Assembly: GCA_965203565.1 (NCBI GenBank)
Contig: OZ241896.1
Span: 682,001-746,000 of the forward strand
Source of the DNA: JAAXGX01 sp965203565
Lineage (GTDB): Bacteria; Acidobacteriota; Vicinamibacteria; Vicinamibacterales; UBA8438
DNA length: 64,000 bases
Direction: 5' to 3'
A program made the translations under genes and the position numbers. The notes under the pieces are model-generated. The model had not been told where the DNA came from. It ran no database searches and saw only the letters and a list, made by a program, of their open reading frames with translations. Shown one piece after another: positions 17,598-25,725 of the stretch (the stretch's first letter is position 1; every line of letters begins with the position of its first letter).

Positions 17598-18344
17598 GTG
17601 ACCGGACGCCGATCGAACGTGACGGGCCGGGCTGGGGCCGGCCTCGATCTCGCCGCCGGACTGCTGGTGCTGACGGCCGCCGCCGCCGCCGCCTGGCGGC
17701 GACTCGACCTGCCGGCGGCCTATCTGCTCCAGTCCGCGGCGTTGTACGCGCCGCTCGCGGCGTGCGTCGCGCGCGCCGCGCCGGCGGGCCTGCCCGGCCG
17801 GGGACTGGGCGCGGCGAACCGCGTGACGCTGGCGCGCGCGGCGCTGGCGCTCTCCATCGCGCCGCTGGCGCTCCACCTCGACCGTCCGGACGCGGCGGCG
17901 TGCTGGTGGGTCATCGCGGTGGCGACGGCGGCGCTGATCCTGGACGGGGTCGATGGGTGGGTCGCGCGCCGCACCGGCGGCGCGACCGCCTTCGGCGCCC
18001 GGTTCGACATGGAGCTGGACGCCTTCCTGATGCTGGCGCTCTCCGCCGTGGTCTGGTCGAGCGGCCGGGTCGGCCCGTGGGTGCTGGCGATCGGGGCCAT
18101 CCGGTACCTGTTCGTCGCCGCCGGCTGGCTCCGGCCGGCGTTGCGGGCGGCGCTGCCGGCCAGCTTGCGCCGCAAGGCGATCTGCGTCGTCCAGGGGATC
18201 GCGCTGCTGGTCTGCCTGGGGCCGATCGTGCCCCGGTCCGGCGCCGTAGCCGCCGCCGCCATCGCCCTCGCGCTGCTGGTCTGTTCGTTCGCGGTCGACG
18301 TCCGCTGGCTCGTCCGGCGCGCCGCCGCCGGCGGATTAAGATGA
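17598..18344 (+). CDS. CDP-alcohol phosphatidyltransferase family membrane protein
   Basis: From GTG 17598 this is 248 residues with several membrane segments and the complete CDP-OH-PT signature DGVDGWVARRTGGATAFGAR followed by FDMELD, matching D-x2-DG-x2-AR-x8-G-x3-D-x3-D with all four metal-binding aspartates. These enzymes transfer a phosphatidyl or related group from a CDP-linked donor to an alcohol during phospholipid or polar-lipid synthesis. The acceptor (glycerol-3-phosphate, serine, inositol or other) cannot be told. GTG 17619 is an alternative start. Its stop overlaps the next ATG (ATGA, 18341-18344), so expression is coupled to an exported protein of unknown role. Confidence 0.82.
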   Translation: MTGRRSNVTGRAGAGLDLAAGLLVLTAAAAAAWRRLDLPAAYLLQSAALYAPLAACVARAAPAGLPGRGLGAANRVTLARAALALSIAPLALHLDRPDAAACWWVIAVATAALILDGVDGWVARRTGGATAFGARFDMELDAFLMLALSAVVWSSGRVGPWVLAIGAIRYLFVAAGWLRPALRAALPASLRRKAICVVQGIALLVCLGPIVPRSGAVAAAAIALALLVCSFAVDVRWLVRRAAAGGLR

Positions 18345-19294
18345 TGGACAGGATGCGCACGCTGCGAGGACGGCGCCGGAGCGGAGGCGGACCGATCGCC
18401 GTCGCCGGCTCGCTCGCCGCGGCCGGGCTGATCGCCGCCGTTCCGGCGCACCGGCCGCCCGCGTCCTGGCAGCCCGCGCAGTCGCCGCAGCTTCCGGCGA
18501 TCGGCAGCCAGCAGCGCCACGCGCGCGGCCGGAACGTCGTGCCGCTGTACCGGGGCTGGTTCACCGGTGAGGACGGCCGGATCTACGCCGCCTTCGAATA
18601 TCTGAACCTGAACTCCGACGAGACGCTGCACGTCCCGGTCGGCCCCGACAACGCCCTCGCGCCGGGGCCGGCCGACCAGGGGCAGCCGGCCTGGTTCCTG
18701 CCGGGGCATCGGCGCGGCGTCTTCGCGGCGCCGGTCCCGGAAGGGTCCGGGCCGGCGGAGATCACGTGGACGCTCCGCGTCCGCGGCCGGACCATCACCA
18801 TGCCGTCGAACCTGGGCCCGCTGTACGAGATCGAGGGGCTCGTGAACCACGGCGGCTCGTTCCCCGGCAACACGCCCCCCGTCGTGCGGCTCGCGCCGGA
18901 CGGCCCGCCGGCGCAGGGACCGGCCGGGACGTCGGGCGCAATCGAGGCGCGCGCGGGCGAGGCCGCGCCGCTCGACCTGTGGGTGACGGACGACGGGCTG
19001 CCCCCGCCGCCCGACCGCTCGAAGGTGATCCGGTCGCTGCAGCGCAGCTACCGGCGGGGCGACGCCAGCGCGGAAGGGGTGACGGTGGCGTGGACCCGGT
19101 ACCGGGGGACCGGTACGGTAAGCTTCTCCGACCCCGACCCGCCCGTCGAGCAGGGCCGGGCCGGCACGACCGCGACGTTCGACCAGCCGGGCGAGTACGT
19201 GCTGCGGGCGCTGGTCTCCGACGGCTCGGGATTCGACGGCTGCTGCTGGACGAACGTCTACGTCGCGGCCGTCGTGCGGCCCGCGGGCCGGTAG
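18341..19294 (+). CDS. Exported protein of unknown function, paired with a cytochrome/monooxygenase-like gene
   Basis: This 317-residue protein starts with a basic stretch and one hydrophobic segment (GGGPIAVAGSLAAAGLIAAV), so it is exported or membrane anchored. The body is beta-rich: VVPLYRGWFTGEDGRIYAAFEYLNLN, then an Ig-like C-terminal part (FDQPGEYVLRALVSDGSGFDGCCWTNVYV) with a CC pair. I do not recognise a catalytic motif. Homologues of this layout commonly accompany cytochrome c/copper-monooxygenase-like genes in Acidobacteria (from memory, not checked), and such a gene follows after 45 bp. The ATG at 18341 overlaps the upstream stop by 4 bp. Confidence 0.7.
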   Translation: MMDRMRTLRGRRRSGGGPIAVAGSLAAAGLIAAVPAHRPPASWQPAQSPQLPAIGSQQRHARGRNVVPLYRGWFTGEDGRIYAAFEYLNLNSDETLHVPVGPDNALAPGPADQGQPAWFLPGHRRGVFAAPVPEGSGPAEITWTLRVRGRTITMPSNLGPLYEIEGLVNHGGSFPGNTPPVVRLAPDGPPAQGPAGTSGAIEARAGEAAPLDLWVTDDGLPPPPDRSKVIRSLQRSYRRGDASAEGVTVAWTRYRGTGTVSFSDPDPPVEQGRAGTTATFDQPGEYVLRALVSDGSGFDGCCWTNVYVAAVVRPAGR

Positions 19295-19339
19295 CGGCGG
19301 ACGGACGGCGGCGCAGGACGGCGCAGAAAGGACGACGTC

Positions 19340-20758
19340 ATGAAGCAGCGGGACGCGCGCGGCGGCAGGCGGCGGCGGACCGGAGCCTGTCTGCTGACGG
19401 CCGGCATGACGGCCGGATTCGCGGGCGCCGCTGCGGCTCAGCAACCCGCGGCCCGGCCGGAGGTCACCTTCGCGCGGGACGTCGCGCCGATCTTCCAGCG
19501 GAAGTGCCAGGAGTGCCACCGGCCGGACAGCATGGCGCCGATGTCGCTGCTGACGTACGAGGAGTCCCGCCCCTGGGCGCGCGCCATCCGGGCGCGGGTC
19601 GCCGCGCGGGAGATGCCGCCGTGGTTCCTCGACAGGACGGTGGGGATTCAGCAGTTCATCAACGACGCCTCGCTGAGCGACGCAGAGATTGACGTCGTCG
19701 TCCGCTGGGTCGACGCCGGCGCGCCGGCCGGCGACCCAGCGGACCTGCCGCCGCCGCGCGTCTGGCCCGACGGCGACCGGTTCCGGCTGGAGTCCGCGCT
19801 CGGGCCGCCCGACCTCGTCGTCCGGTCGGTCCCGTTCACCATGCCGGCGGTGGCGCAGGACACGTTCTTCCGCCCGTTCGTCGACGTGCCGCTGACCGAA
19901 CCGCGCTGGATCCGGGCCGCCGAGACCAAGCCGTCGGGGCGCGACGGCCGGCGCATCGCGCATCACGCGTCGACCTTCCTCCACCAGCCCGAGACGCCGG
20001 AGTTCCTGGAGGCCGAACGCGCCATGCTCGCAGGCCAGGCGGCGGCCGACGCCGTGCTGCAAGTGGCCCGCGACCGCGCCGGCGGCGACCCGATCGACAC
20101 GCGCGAGATGTTCACGGAATGGGCGCAGGGGAAGGGGGGCGAAATCTATCCCGAGGACACCGGCAAGCTGGTGCTGCCGGGCGCGCGGGTGGAGTTCTCC
20201 ATCCATTACCATGCGGTCGGCGAGGAGATCACCGACCGGCTCGAGGTCGGGTGGTGGTTTCATCCGAAGGGGGTCACGCCGAAGTACAGCGCGTCGTTCG
20301 TCTCGGTCGGAAGCGTGAACGTGAAACCGCTGCATATCCCGCCCCACACCGAAACGGTGCACCAGGGCTCCTACACGCTGCCGGCGCCCGCCATCCTGCA
20401 CAACTTCCAGCCGCACATGCACTATCGGGGGAAGGCGTTCTCGCTCGAAGCGATCTACCCGGACGGCCGCCGCGAGCTGCTCAACCACGCCGACCGGTTC
20501 AGCAACGACTGGCACGTCAACTACATCTACCACCCGGACCACGCGCCGGTGCTGCCGGGCGGCGCGGTGCTGCAGATCACGGCGTGGCACGACAACACGG
20601 CGGCCAACCGGAACAACCCCGACCCCCGCCAGTGGGTCTGGTACGGGCCGCGCACGGTGGACGAGATGGCCCACTCGAACGCGCAGCTGATCTTCATCGG
20701 CGACGACGACTACGAACGGCTCACCGAGGAGCGCCGCCGCCGAACCAGCCAGGATTGA
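19340..20758 (+). CDS. Cytochrome c with copper type II monooxygenase-like domain
   Basis: This 472-residue exported protein has a signal with a TGACLLTAGMTAGFAGAAAAQ core. It has one c-type heme site (KCQECHRPD, near residue 57) in a PSD1-like cytochrome domain (ARDVAPIFQRKCQECH). The C-terminal half matches the ascorbate-dependent-monooxygenase-like fold: IAHHASTFLH, ARVEFSIHYHAVGEE and LHNFQPHMHYRGKAF, giving His-His, HYH and HMH clusters that can bind copper. A periplasmic oxidoreductase role is inferred and the substrate is unknown. The gene sits in a run of exported proteins between the phosphatidyltransferase and a serine hydrolase. Confidence 0.82.
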   Translation: MKQRDARGGRRRRTGACLLTAGMTAGFAGAAAAQQPAARPEVTFARDVAPIFQRKCQECHRPDSMAPMSLLTYEESRPWARAIRARVAAREMPPWFLDRTVGIQQFINDASLSDAEIDVVVRWVDAGAPAGDPADLPPPRVWPDGDRFRLESALGPPDLVVRSVPFTMPAVAQDTFFRPFVDVPLTEPRWIRAAETKPSGRDGRRIAHHASTFLHQPETPEFLEAERAMLAGQAAADAVLQVARDRAGGDPIDTREMFTEWAQGKGGEIYPEDTGKLVLPGARVEFSIHYHAVGEEITDRLEVGWWFHPKGVTPKYSASFVSVGSVNVKPLHIPPHTETVHQGSYTLPAPAILHNFQPHMHYRGKAFSLEAIYPDGRRELLNHADRFSNDWHVNYIYHPDHAPVLPGGAVLQITAWHDNTAANRNNPDPRQWVWYGPRTVDEMAHSNAQLIFIGDDDYERLTEERRRRTSQD

Positions 20759-20763
20759 ATGCC

Positions 20764-21993
20764 ATGCGTAACGTCGATGCCCTGTCGCGGCGCGGATTCC
20801 TCCTGAACGCCGCCGGCGGCGTGAGCCTGCTCGGCGTCATGCGCCTGCTGCGCGAGGCCGGGCTGCTCGCCCAGGGCCGCGGCCGCGCGGGGGCGGATCC
20901 CCGGCAGGTCTTCCAGGCGGCCGTGGACGAAGCGATTCGCGCGGGCGAGGTCGGCATCCAGTTCGCCGTCTATCAGGGCGAGGATCTGGTCGTCGACGTC
21001 TGGGGCGGGGTGGCCGACGAGACCACGGGCCGCATGGTCGACCGGGAGACGCTCTTCAACGTCTTCTCGGTGACCAAGGCGATCACCGCCACGGCGCTGC
21101 ACGTCCAGGCCGAACGGGGGCTGGTCTCGTACGACGCGCCGATAGCGCGCTACTGGCCGGAGTTCGCGGCGCACGGCAAGGACAGGGCCACGGTGCGCGA
21201 CGGCCTGAGCCACCGCACCGGGATTCCGGCCATGCCGGCGGGAGTCACGCCGGAGCAGATGGCCGACTACGACTGGATGGTGAACGCGCTGGCCGGCATG
21301 GAGCCGGTCTTCGAACCGGGCGCGACCAACGCCTACCACAGCTACACCTGGGGCTGGATCATCTCCGAGATCGTCGAGCGGACGGATCCGCGCCGGCGGC
21401 CGTTCCGCCAGTTCGTGCACGACGAGATCGCCGCGCCGCTCGGCATCGAGGACCTGTGGATGGGGCTGCCGCCGGAGGACGAGCCGCGGGTCGCCAGAAT
21501 GACGAACACCGGGATCTCTATCGCCGATCAGAGCACGGCGCGCGGGCGGTCGATGCCGATACAGGTGGCCGGCACGCAGGACGTGTTCGGACGCTCCATC
21601 ATCCGGCGCGCGGTCATCCCGGGAGCCGGAGGGATCTACAACGCCGTCAGCACGGCGCGCTTCTTCGCGCTGCTGGCGAACGAAGGCCGGCTCGACGGCG
21701 TGCGCCTGCTGTCGCCGGAGCGCGTGCGCGGCTGCCTGGAGCCGCGCCCCGACACCGACGAACTCGACGTCGGCCGCGGCACGATCACGCGCGTCTCGAA
21801 CGGCGGGTTCTGGCTGGAGGCGCCCGGCGTGGTCGGCGGCGGACGCATCCTGAGCCATCCGGGGCTGGGCGGCTCCATCGGCTGGGCGGACCTCGACAAC
21901 CGTCTGGCGGTTGCGGTCTGCCACAACCGGCACGGACTCGCGTACGCCGAGCCGCTCGCCGGCGCCCTGGGCGAAGCGTTCGGCGTGGCGTAG
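20764..21993 (+). CDS. Tat-exported class C beta-lactamase-family serine hydrolase
   Basis: From ATG 20764 this is 409 residues. An RRGF twin-arginine motif (LSRRGFLLNAAGG) marks it as a Tat substrate. The penicillin-binding/EstB fold shows S-x-x-K as FSVTKAITA and a tyrosine motif in NAYHSYTWGWI, where YHS replaces the YxN of true AmpC enzymes. The third motif is HPGLGGS rather than KTG. These substitutions point to an esterase or peptidase of the beta-lactamase superfamily rather than an antibiotic-resistance enzyme. It follows the cytochrome gene by 5 bp and is likely in the same operon. It converges on the symporter gene, 5 bp away. Confidence 0.85.
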   Translation: MRNVDALSRRGFLLNAAGGVSLLGVMRLLREAGLLAQGRGRAGADPRQVFQAAVDEAIRAGEVGIQFAVYQGEDLVVDVWGGVADETTGRMVDRETLFNVFSVTKAITATALHVQAERGLVSYDAPIARYWPEFAAHGKDRATVRDGLSHRTGIPAMPAGVTPEQMADYDWMVNALAGMEPVFEPGATNAYHSYTWGWIISEIVERTDPRRRPFRQFVHDEIAAPLGIEDLWMGLPPEDEPRVARMTNTGISIADQSTARGRSMPIQVAGTQDVFGRSIIRRAVIPGAGGIYNAVSTARFFALLANEGRLDGVRLLSPERVRGCLEPRPDTDELDVGRGTITRVSNGGFWLEAPGVVGGGRILSHPGLGGSIGWADLDNRLAVAVCHNRHGLAYAEPLAGALGEAFGVA

Positions 21994-21998
21994 TCGCG

Positions 21999-23906
21999 TC
22001 AGCCCGCGGCGGGGGCGCCCGACAGGCGCCGCCATACGGGGACGAGCGCGACGCCGGCGGTCAGCAGCGCGCCGATCCAGACCGCCCGCCAGGGGAGCCA
22101 GACCGGCGGCGGCGCGCCGGTGAGCCACGTGCCCGCCCCCACCAGCAGGCAGAAGACCGACAGGCCGCACGCGGCGGTCGCGCCCGCGCCGCGCGCCAGC
22201 CGCCGGGGGCCGTCGCCGGGCGGATCGCCGGCCGCCGCCGCGATCGGCCCCCAGAACCCGGCCGGCCGCGTCTTCCGGTAGAACGCGGCGAGCCGGCCGT
22301 GGTCTTCCGGCGGCGCGACCCGGACGGCGACCAGCGCGGCGGCGGTCGCCAGCGCCGCCATCAGCAGCAGGCGCGCCGCCTGATCGTCGTCGCCGAGGAG
22401 CGTCATGAGCACCGGCGCGGCGACGATAGAAACGAGCGCGGCGGCGATCTCCGCCCAGGCGTTCACGCGCCACCAGATCCAGCGCAGCACCAGCACCACG
22501 CCCATGCCGGCGCCCATGAGCAGGCTGGCCCGCCACGCCTGCTCGATCGACGTGAGCCGGGTCATGATCAGCAGCGCGATGATCAGGATGGCGGCGTTGG
22601 CGCCCCGCGCCACCCGGACCAGCGCGCGGCCGCTCGGCTCGACGCCCCGCCACGCCCGGCAGACGAACCGCCGGTAGACGTCGTTGGTCCAGTACGAAGC
22701 GCCCCAGTTCAGGTGGGTGTCGACCGTCGAGGCGACGGCCGCCAGCATGCCGGTCAGCATCAGTCCCTTCAGCCCCGGCGGCAGCAGCTCGGCCATCCCC
22801 CGGACGTACGACGCCTCGCGTTCGGCTTGCAGGAGCGCCGGCGCGAGGTCCGGGTCGGGCGGGAAGAGGACCAGCAGCCCCAGGCCGAGCGGGAGCCACA
22901 GCAGACTGCGCAGCACCACCTGCGTGTAGGTGAACACCACCGCCGCGGTCCGCGCGTCGGCGTCGCTCCGGCAGGCCATCGTCCGCTGCGCCAGATACCC
23001 GCTGCCGTCCGCGTTGAGCTGGATCAGCCACAGCAGGCCGATCAGGCCGAGCGCGGCCGGCGTGGCGCCGTGCGCCCGGTCCGGGGTGAACGCCAGGATC
23101 GCGTCCGGCCGGATGCCGCCCGGCCCGCCCGCCGCGAACTGCGCTCGGATACGCTCGGCGATCGCGCCCGGCCCGCCCGCCTCGGCCGCGACGATGCCCG
23201 CGAAGGCGGCCGTGCCGGCCAGCATGACGGCGATCTGCACGACGTCGGTGGCGACCACGCCGCGGAGGCCGCCGGTCGCCGAGTACGACGTGACGACGGC
23301 CAGCAGCAGCACGATCGAGATGAAGTTGCTGGCGGTCTTCGTCCAGACGTCCGGGTCGTCGGGCCGGCCGATCGTCAGGGGCGCGCCGACCCAGGCCGCC
23401 AGGTCGACGACCGGTTCGAACAGTCCCGGCGGCAGCCACTGATCCCACGTCAGGAACGGCTCGGCGATCCGGGCCGCGGCCAGCAGCACCCAGGCCAGCA
23501 CCGTGCAGTTGAGGACGGTCCCGAAGTAGATCGCCTTGACGCCGCGCAGCGCCGCCGCCGCGCGCCGCCCGTATCGCAGCTCGGTCAGCTCCGCGTCGGT
23601 CAGGACGCCCGACCGGCGCCAGCTCGACGACAGGACGAAGCCCATCAGCAGGAACGCCAGCGCATAGATCCAGAGTCGCCACAGCGCGAAGATTCCGGCG
23701 GTGGCGATCAGGCCGGTGACGAGCAGCGGGGTGTCGGCGGCGAACTGCGTGGCCGCCATGCTCAGGCCGGCCTTCCAGCCGGGCAGGGTGCGGCCGGCCA
23801 GGAAGTACTCGTCGAGGCTGCGCGCCGCGGCGCGCCGGTTCCGGATCCCGGCCGCCGCCGCGTAGACGACGAAGGCGGCGACTATCGCCAGATCGGTCGG
23901 CGTCAT
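21999..23906 (-). CDS. Sodium:solute symporter (SSS family)
   Basis: This 635-residue protein has about 13-14 membrane segments and SSS-family marks: SLDEYFLAGRTLPGWKAGLSMAATQFAADTPL in helix 1-2, YSATGGLRGVVATDVVQIAVM in the middle, and STVDTHLNWGASYWTNDVYRRF near the conserved sodium-site region. It belongs to the sodium-coupled uptake group (PutP/SGLT-like), but the substrate (sugar, amino acid or organic acid) is not evident. The start is set at ATG 23906 (MTPTDLAIVAAF); ATG 23924 adds six residues. A longer frame runs through vapB antisense and is rejected. It is divergent from vapBC with 57 bp between starts. Confidence 0.88.
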   Translation of the reverse strand: MTPTDLAIVAAFVVYAAAAGIRNRRAAARSLDEYFLAGRTLPGWKAGLSMAATQFAADTPLLVTGLIATAGIFALWRLWIYALAFLLMGFVLSSSWRRSGVLTDAELTELRYGRRAAAALRGVKAIYFGTVLNCTVLAWVLLAAARIAEPFLTWDQWLPPGLFEPVVDLAAWVGAPLTIGRPDDPDVWTKTASNFISIVLLLAVVTSYSATGGLRGVVATDVVQIAVMLAGTAAFAGIVAAEAGGPGAIAERIRAQFAAGGPGGIRPDAILAFTPDRAHGATPAALGLIGLLWLIQLNADGSGYLAQRTMACRSDADARTAAVVFTYTQVVLRSLLWLPLGLGLLVLFPPDPDLAPALLQAEREASYVRGMAELLPPGLKGLMLTGMLAAVASTVDTHLNWGASYWTNDVYRRFVCRAWRGVEPSGRALVRVARGANAAILIIALLIMTRLTSIEQAWRASLLMGAGMGVVLVLRWIWWRVNAWAEIAAALVSIVAAPVLMTLLGDDDQAARLLLMAALATAAALVAVRVAPPEDHGRLAAFYRKTRPAGFWGPIAAAAGDPPGDGPRRLARGAGATAACGLSVFCLLVGAGTWLTGAPPPVWLPWRAVWIGALLTAGVALVPVWRRLSGAPAAG

Positions 23907-23936
23907 TGTCCGATCACGCATCATAACCGGCTGTTC

Positions 23937-23963
23937 GCGCACAGCAACACGTATACTGTGCGC
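23937..23963 (+). promoter_or_regulatory. vapBC promoter/operator with inverted repeat; probable leaderless start
   Basis: GCGCACA (23937-23943) and TGTGCGC (23957-23963) form a perfect 7-bp inverted repeat with a 13-bp centre holding TATACT (23952-23957), a good -10. The right arm ends immediately before the vapB ATG at 23964, so transcription would start at or next to the ATG, giving a leaderless message. VapB antitoxins usually repress from such palindromes over the -10; the operator role here is inferred. Confidence 0.6.
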
Positions 23964-24194
23964 ATGAAGAACGTCACTCTCAGCGTCGACGAAGCGGTGC
24001 TCCGCACGGTGAGGCTGTACGCGGCCGAGCGCGGATCGACGGTCAACGCACTGGTCAGGGAGTTCCTGAACGGACTTGCCGGCAAGGAGGATCGTGCGCG
24101 CCGTGCGCGCCGTCGGATCGTCGAGTTGAGCGCGCGGTCGACGGCCCGGATCGGTTCCCGGACGTGGCCCCGTGAGGATCTGCATGAACGTTGA
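23964..24194 (+). CDS. vapB: VapB-type antitoxin
   Basis: This 76-residue protein begins MKNVTLSVDEAVLRTVRLYAAERGSTVNALVREFLNGL, a ribbon-helix-helix DNA-binding domain with a short N-terminal strand and two helices, followed by a basic segment and a C-terminal tail (RSTARIGSRTWPREDLHER) suited to wrapping a toxin. It is expected to block the PIN toxin encoded next and to repress its own operator. It overlaps vapC by 11 bp. The start abuts the predicted promoter. Confidence 0.82.
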   Translation: MKNVTLSVDEAVLRTVRLYAAERGSTVNALVREFLNGLAGKEDRARRARRRIVELSARSTARIGSRTWPREDLHER

Positions 24195-24606
24195 GGCGCT
24201 GCTCGACACCAACGTGCTGGTGTACGCAGCCGCCGGCCGGGGGCTGGACGACGTCAAGCGGCGGCGCGCGCTGGCGCTGATCGACGAGGTCGACTTCGGA
24301 CTCTCGGCCCAGGTGCTCCAGGAGTTCTACGTCACCGTCGTGCACAAGGTTCAGGTCCCGCTGAGCGTAGCTGATGCGCTCGCCTGGATCGAGCAGTTCG
24401 ACGCGTTTCCCTGCCAGGCGCTCGACTCCAGCATCGTCAAGAGCGCCGCCGAGATCAGCCAGCGTCACCGCATCAGCTACTGGGATGGAGCGATCGTCGC
24501 CGCCGCCGAAGCACTGGGCGCCCGCACCCTCTTCACCGAAGACCTGAGCCACGGTCAGCTCTACGACACGGTGCGGGTCGAGAATCCGTTCCGCAGCCTG
24601 ACTTGA
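24184..24606 (+). CDS. vapC: VapC-type PIN-domain ribonuclease toxin
   Basis: From ATG 24184 this is 140 residues. The PIN-domain acidic residues are present: LLDTNVLVYA (Asp), QVLQEFYV (Glu), SYWDGAIVAAA (Asp) and LFTEDLSHG (Asp). VapC toxins cleave tRNA or rRNA with Mg2+. AGGATCTGC before ATG 24184 gives a ribosome site at usual spacing and decides the start; GTG 24172 would lie inside vapB with a weaker context. Overlap with the antitoxin gene implies coupled translation. Confidence 0.87.
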   Translation: MNVEALLDTNVLVYAAAGRGLDDVKRRRALALIDEVDFGLSAQVLQEFYVTVVHKVQVPLSVADALAWIEQFDAFPCQALDSSIVKSAAEISQRHRISYWDGAIVAAAEALGARTLFTEDLSHGQLYDTVRVENPFRSLT

Positions 24607-24704
24607 CAGAACCCCGCGTCGCGCCGGCGGCGGCCGGCTTTGTCCTGGCCGCGGGTCGGCGTATGCTGTGCACCACGGGGTCCGAACGCGGAAGGAGTGG
24701 CGGA

Positions 24705-25718
24705 ATGACGAAAACACTGGCCTTGCTCGGCCTGACCGCCGGGGCCGTCCTGCACGGGAGCGCGGCGGAGGCCGGCGCGCAGGACTGCGCGGCGGCGGAC
24801 GTGGAGTTCGTATGCGATCAGGTCGGTCCGGAAGACCTCGCCGCGGCGCCGGGCACGCCGTGGGTCCTGGCCTCGAGCTATCCGGAGGGGAGCGGCGGCC
24901 TCCGGGTGATCGACACGCGCGACCTGACCACCACGGCGCTCCTCCCCGCCGCGGCGCCGCGCGAGCGGTTCGACCGCGCCACTTACGGTTCCTGCCCGGG
25001 GCCTGTCGCGGTGGACAACACGCACGGACTGTACGTCGCGCCGGGGACCGGTCCGGTCCGCACGGTGTACGCCACCCACCACGGCGCCCGCGAGTCGGTG
25101 GAGGTGTTCGAGCTCGACGTCGGGACCGAGCCGCCCGAGCTGACCTGGATCGGGTGCGTCGTGGCGCCCGAGCCGCTGAACCTGAACTCGGTGGTCGCGC
25201 TGCCGGACGGCGGCTTCGCGGCCACCAGTTTCCGCGACCTCGGCGCGCCGATAGAGCCGATCATGACCGGCGCGTTCTCGGGGGCCATCTGGGAATGGCG
25301 TCCGGGCGCCGGGTGGGAGATGGTCCCCGGCAGCGAGACGTCCGGGCCGAACGGGCTCGAGATCTCGCCCGACGGCCGGTGGTTCTACGTCGGCGGCTGG
25401 GGGACGCAGTCGTTCATCCGGCTGTCCCGGGGGCGGACGCCGATCCAGCGCGCCGAGGTCGCCGCCGAGTTCCGGATCGACAACCTCCGGATGCAGCCGG
25501 ACGGCTCGATCCTGGCGACCGGTCAGGGGAGCAAGGGCGCACCGATGACCACCTCGAACGTCGCCCGGGTCGACCCGGAGACGCTGACGCTGGAGGAGAT
25601 CATCCGCCGCCCGAACGACGAGACGTTCGCGATGGGGACGACGGCGATAGAGGTCGGCGACGAGATCTGGGTCGGCTCGCTCCAGGGCGATCGGATCGCG
25701 CGCTTTCCGGCCGAGTAG
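24705..25718 (+). CDS. Secreted beta-propeller protein (SMP-30/strictosidine-synthase-like)
   Basis: This 337-residue protein has a signal peptide (KTLALLGLTAGAVLHGSAAEAGAQ). GGAAGGAG lies 7-14 bp before ATG 24705, which decides this start over one 34 codons upstream. The body reads as a six-bladed propeller: PGPVAVDNTHGLYVAPGTG, NLNSVVALPDGGFAATSF, SGPNGLEISPDGRWFYVGGW and IDNLRMQPDGSILATGQ. The PNGLEISPDG and NLRMQPDG loops are those that bind metal in SMP-30/paraoxonase-like lactonases. Two cysteines lie near the mature N-terminus. The next gene, a PQQ dehydrogenase, follows after 7 bp; an aldose- or alcohol-oxidation product could be the lactone substrate, but that is speculative. Confidence 0.8.
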   Translation: MTKTLALLGLTAGAVLHGSAAEAGAQDCAAADVEFVCDQVGPEDLAAAPGTPWVLASSYPEGSGGLRVIDTRDLTTTALLPAAAPRERFDRATYGSCPGPVAVDNTHGLYVAPGTGPVRTVYATHHGARESVEVFELDVGTEPPELTWIGCVVAPEPLNLNSVVALPDGGFAATSFRDLGAPIEPIMTGAFSGAIWEWRPGAGWEMVPGSETSGPNGLEISPDGRWFYVGGWGTQSFIRLSRGRTPIQRAEVAAEFRIDNLRMQPDGSILATGQGSKGAPMTTSNVARVDPETLTLEEIIRRPNDETFAMGTTAIEVGDEIWVGSLQGDRIARFPAE

Positions 25719-25725
25719 GCCAGCC

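Noticed and set aside
20764..21993. AmpC-type resistance beta-lactamase
   Set aside because: The YxN and KTG motifs are replaced by YHS and HPG, and the protein has a Tat signal; this fits the broader esterase/peptidase group.
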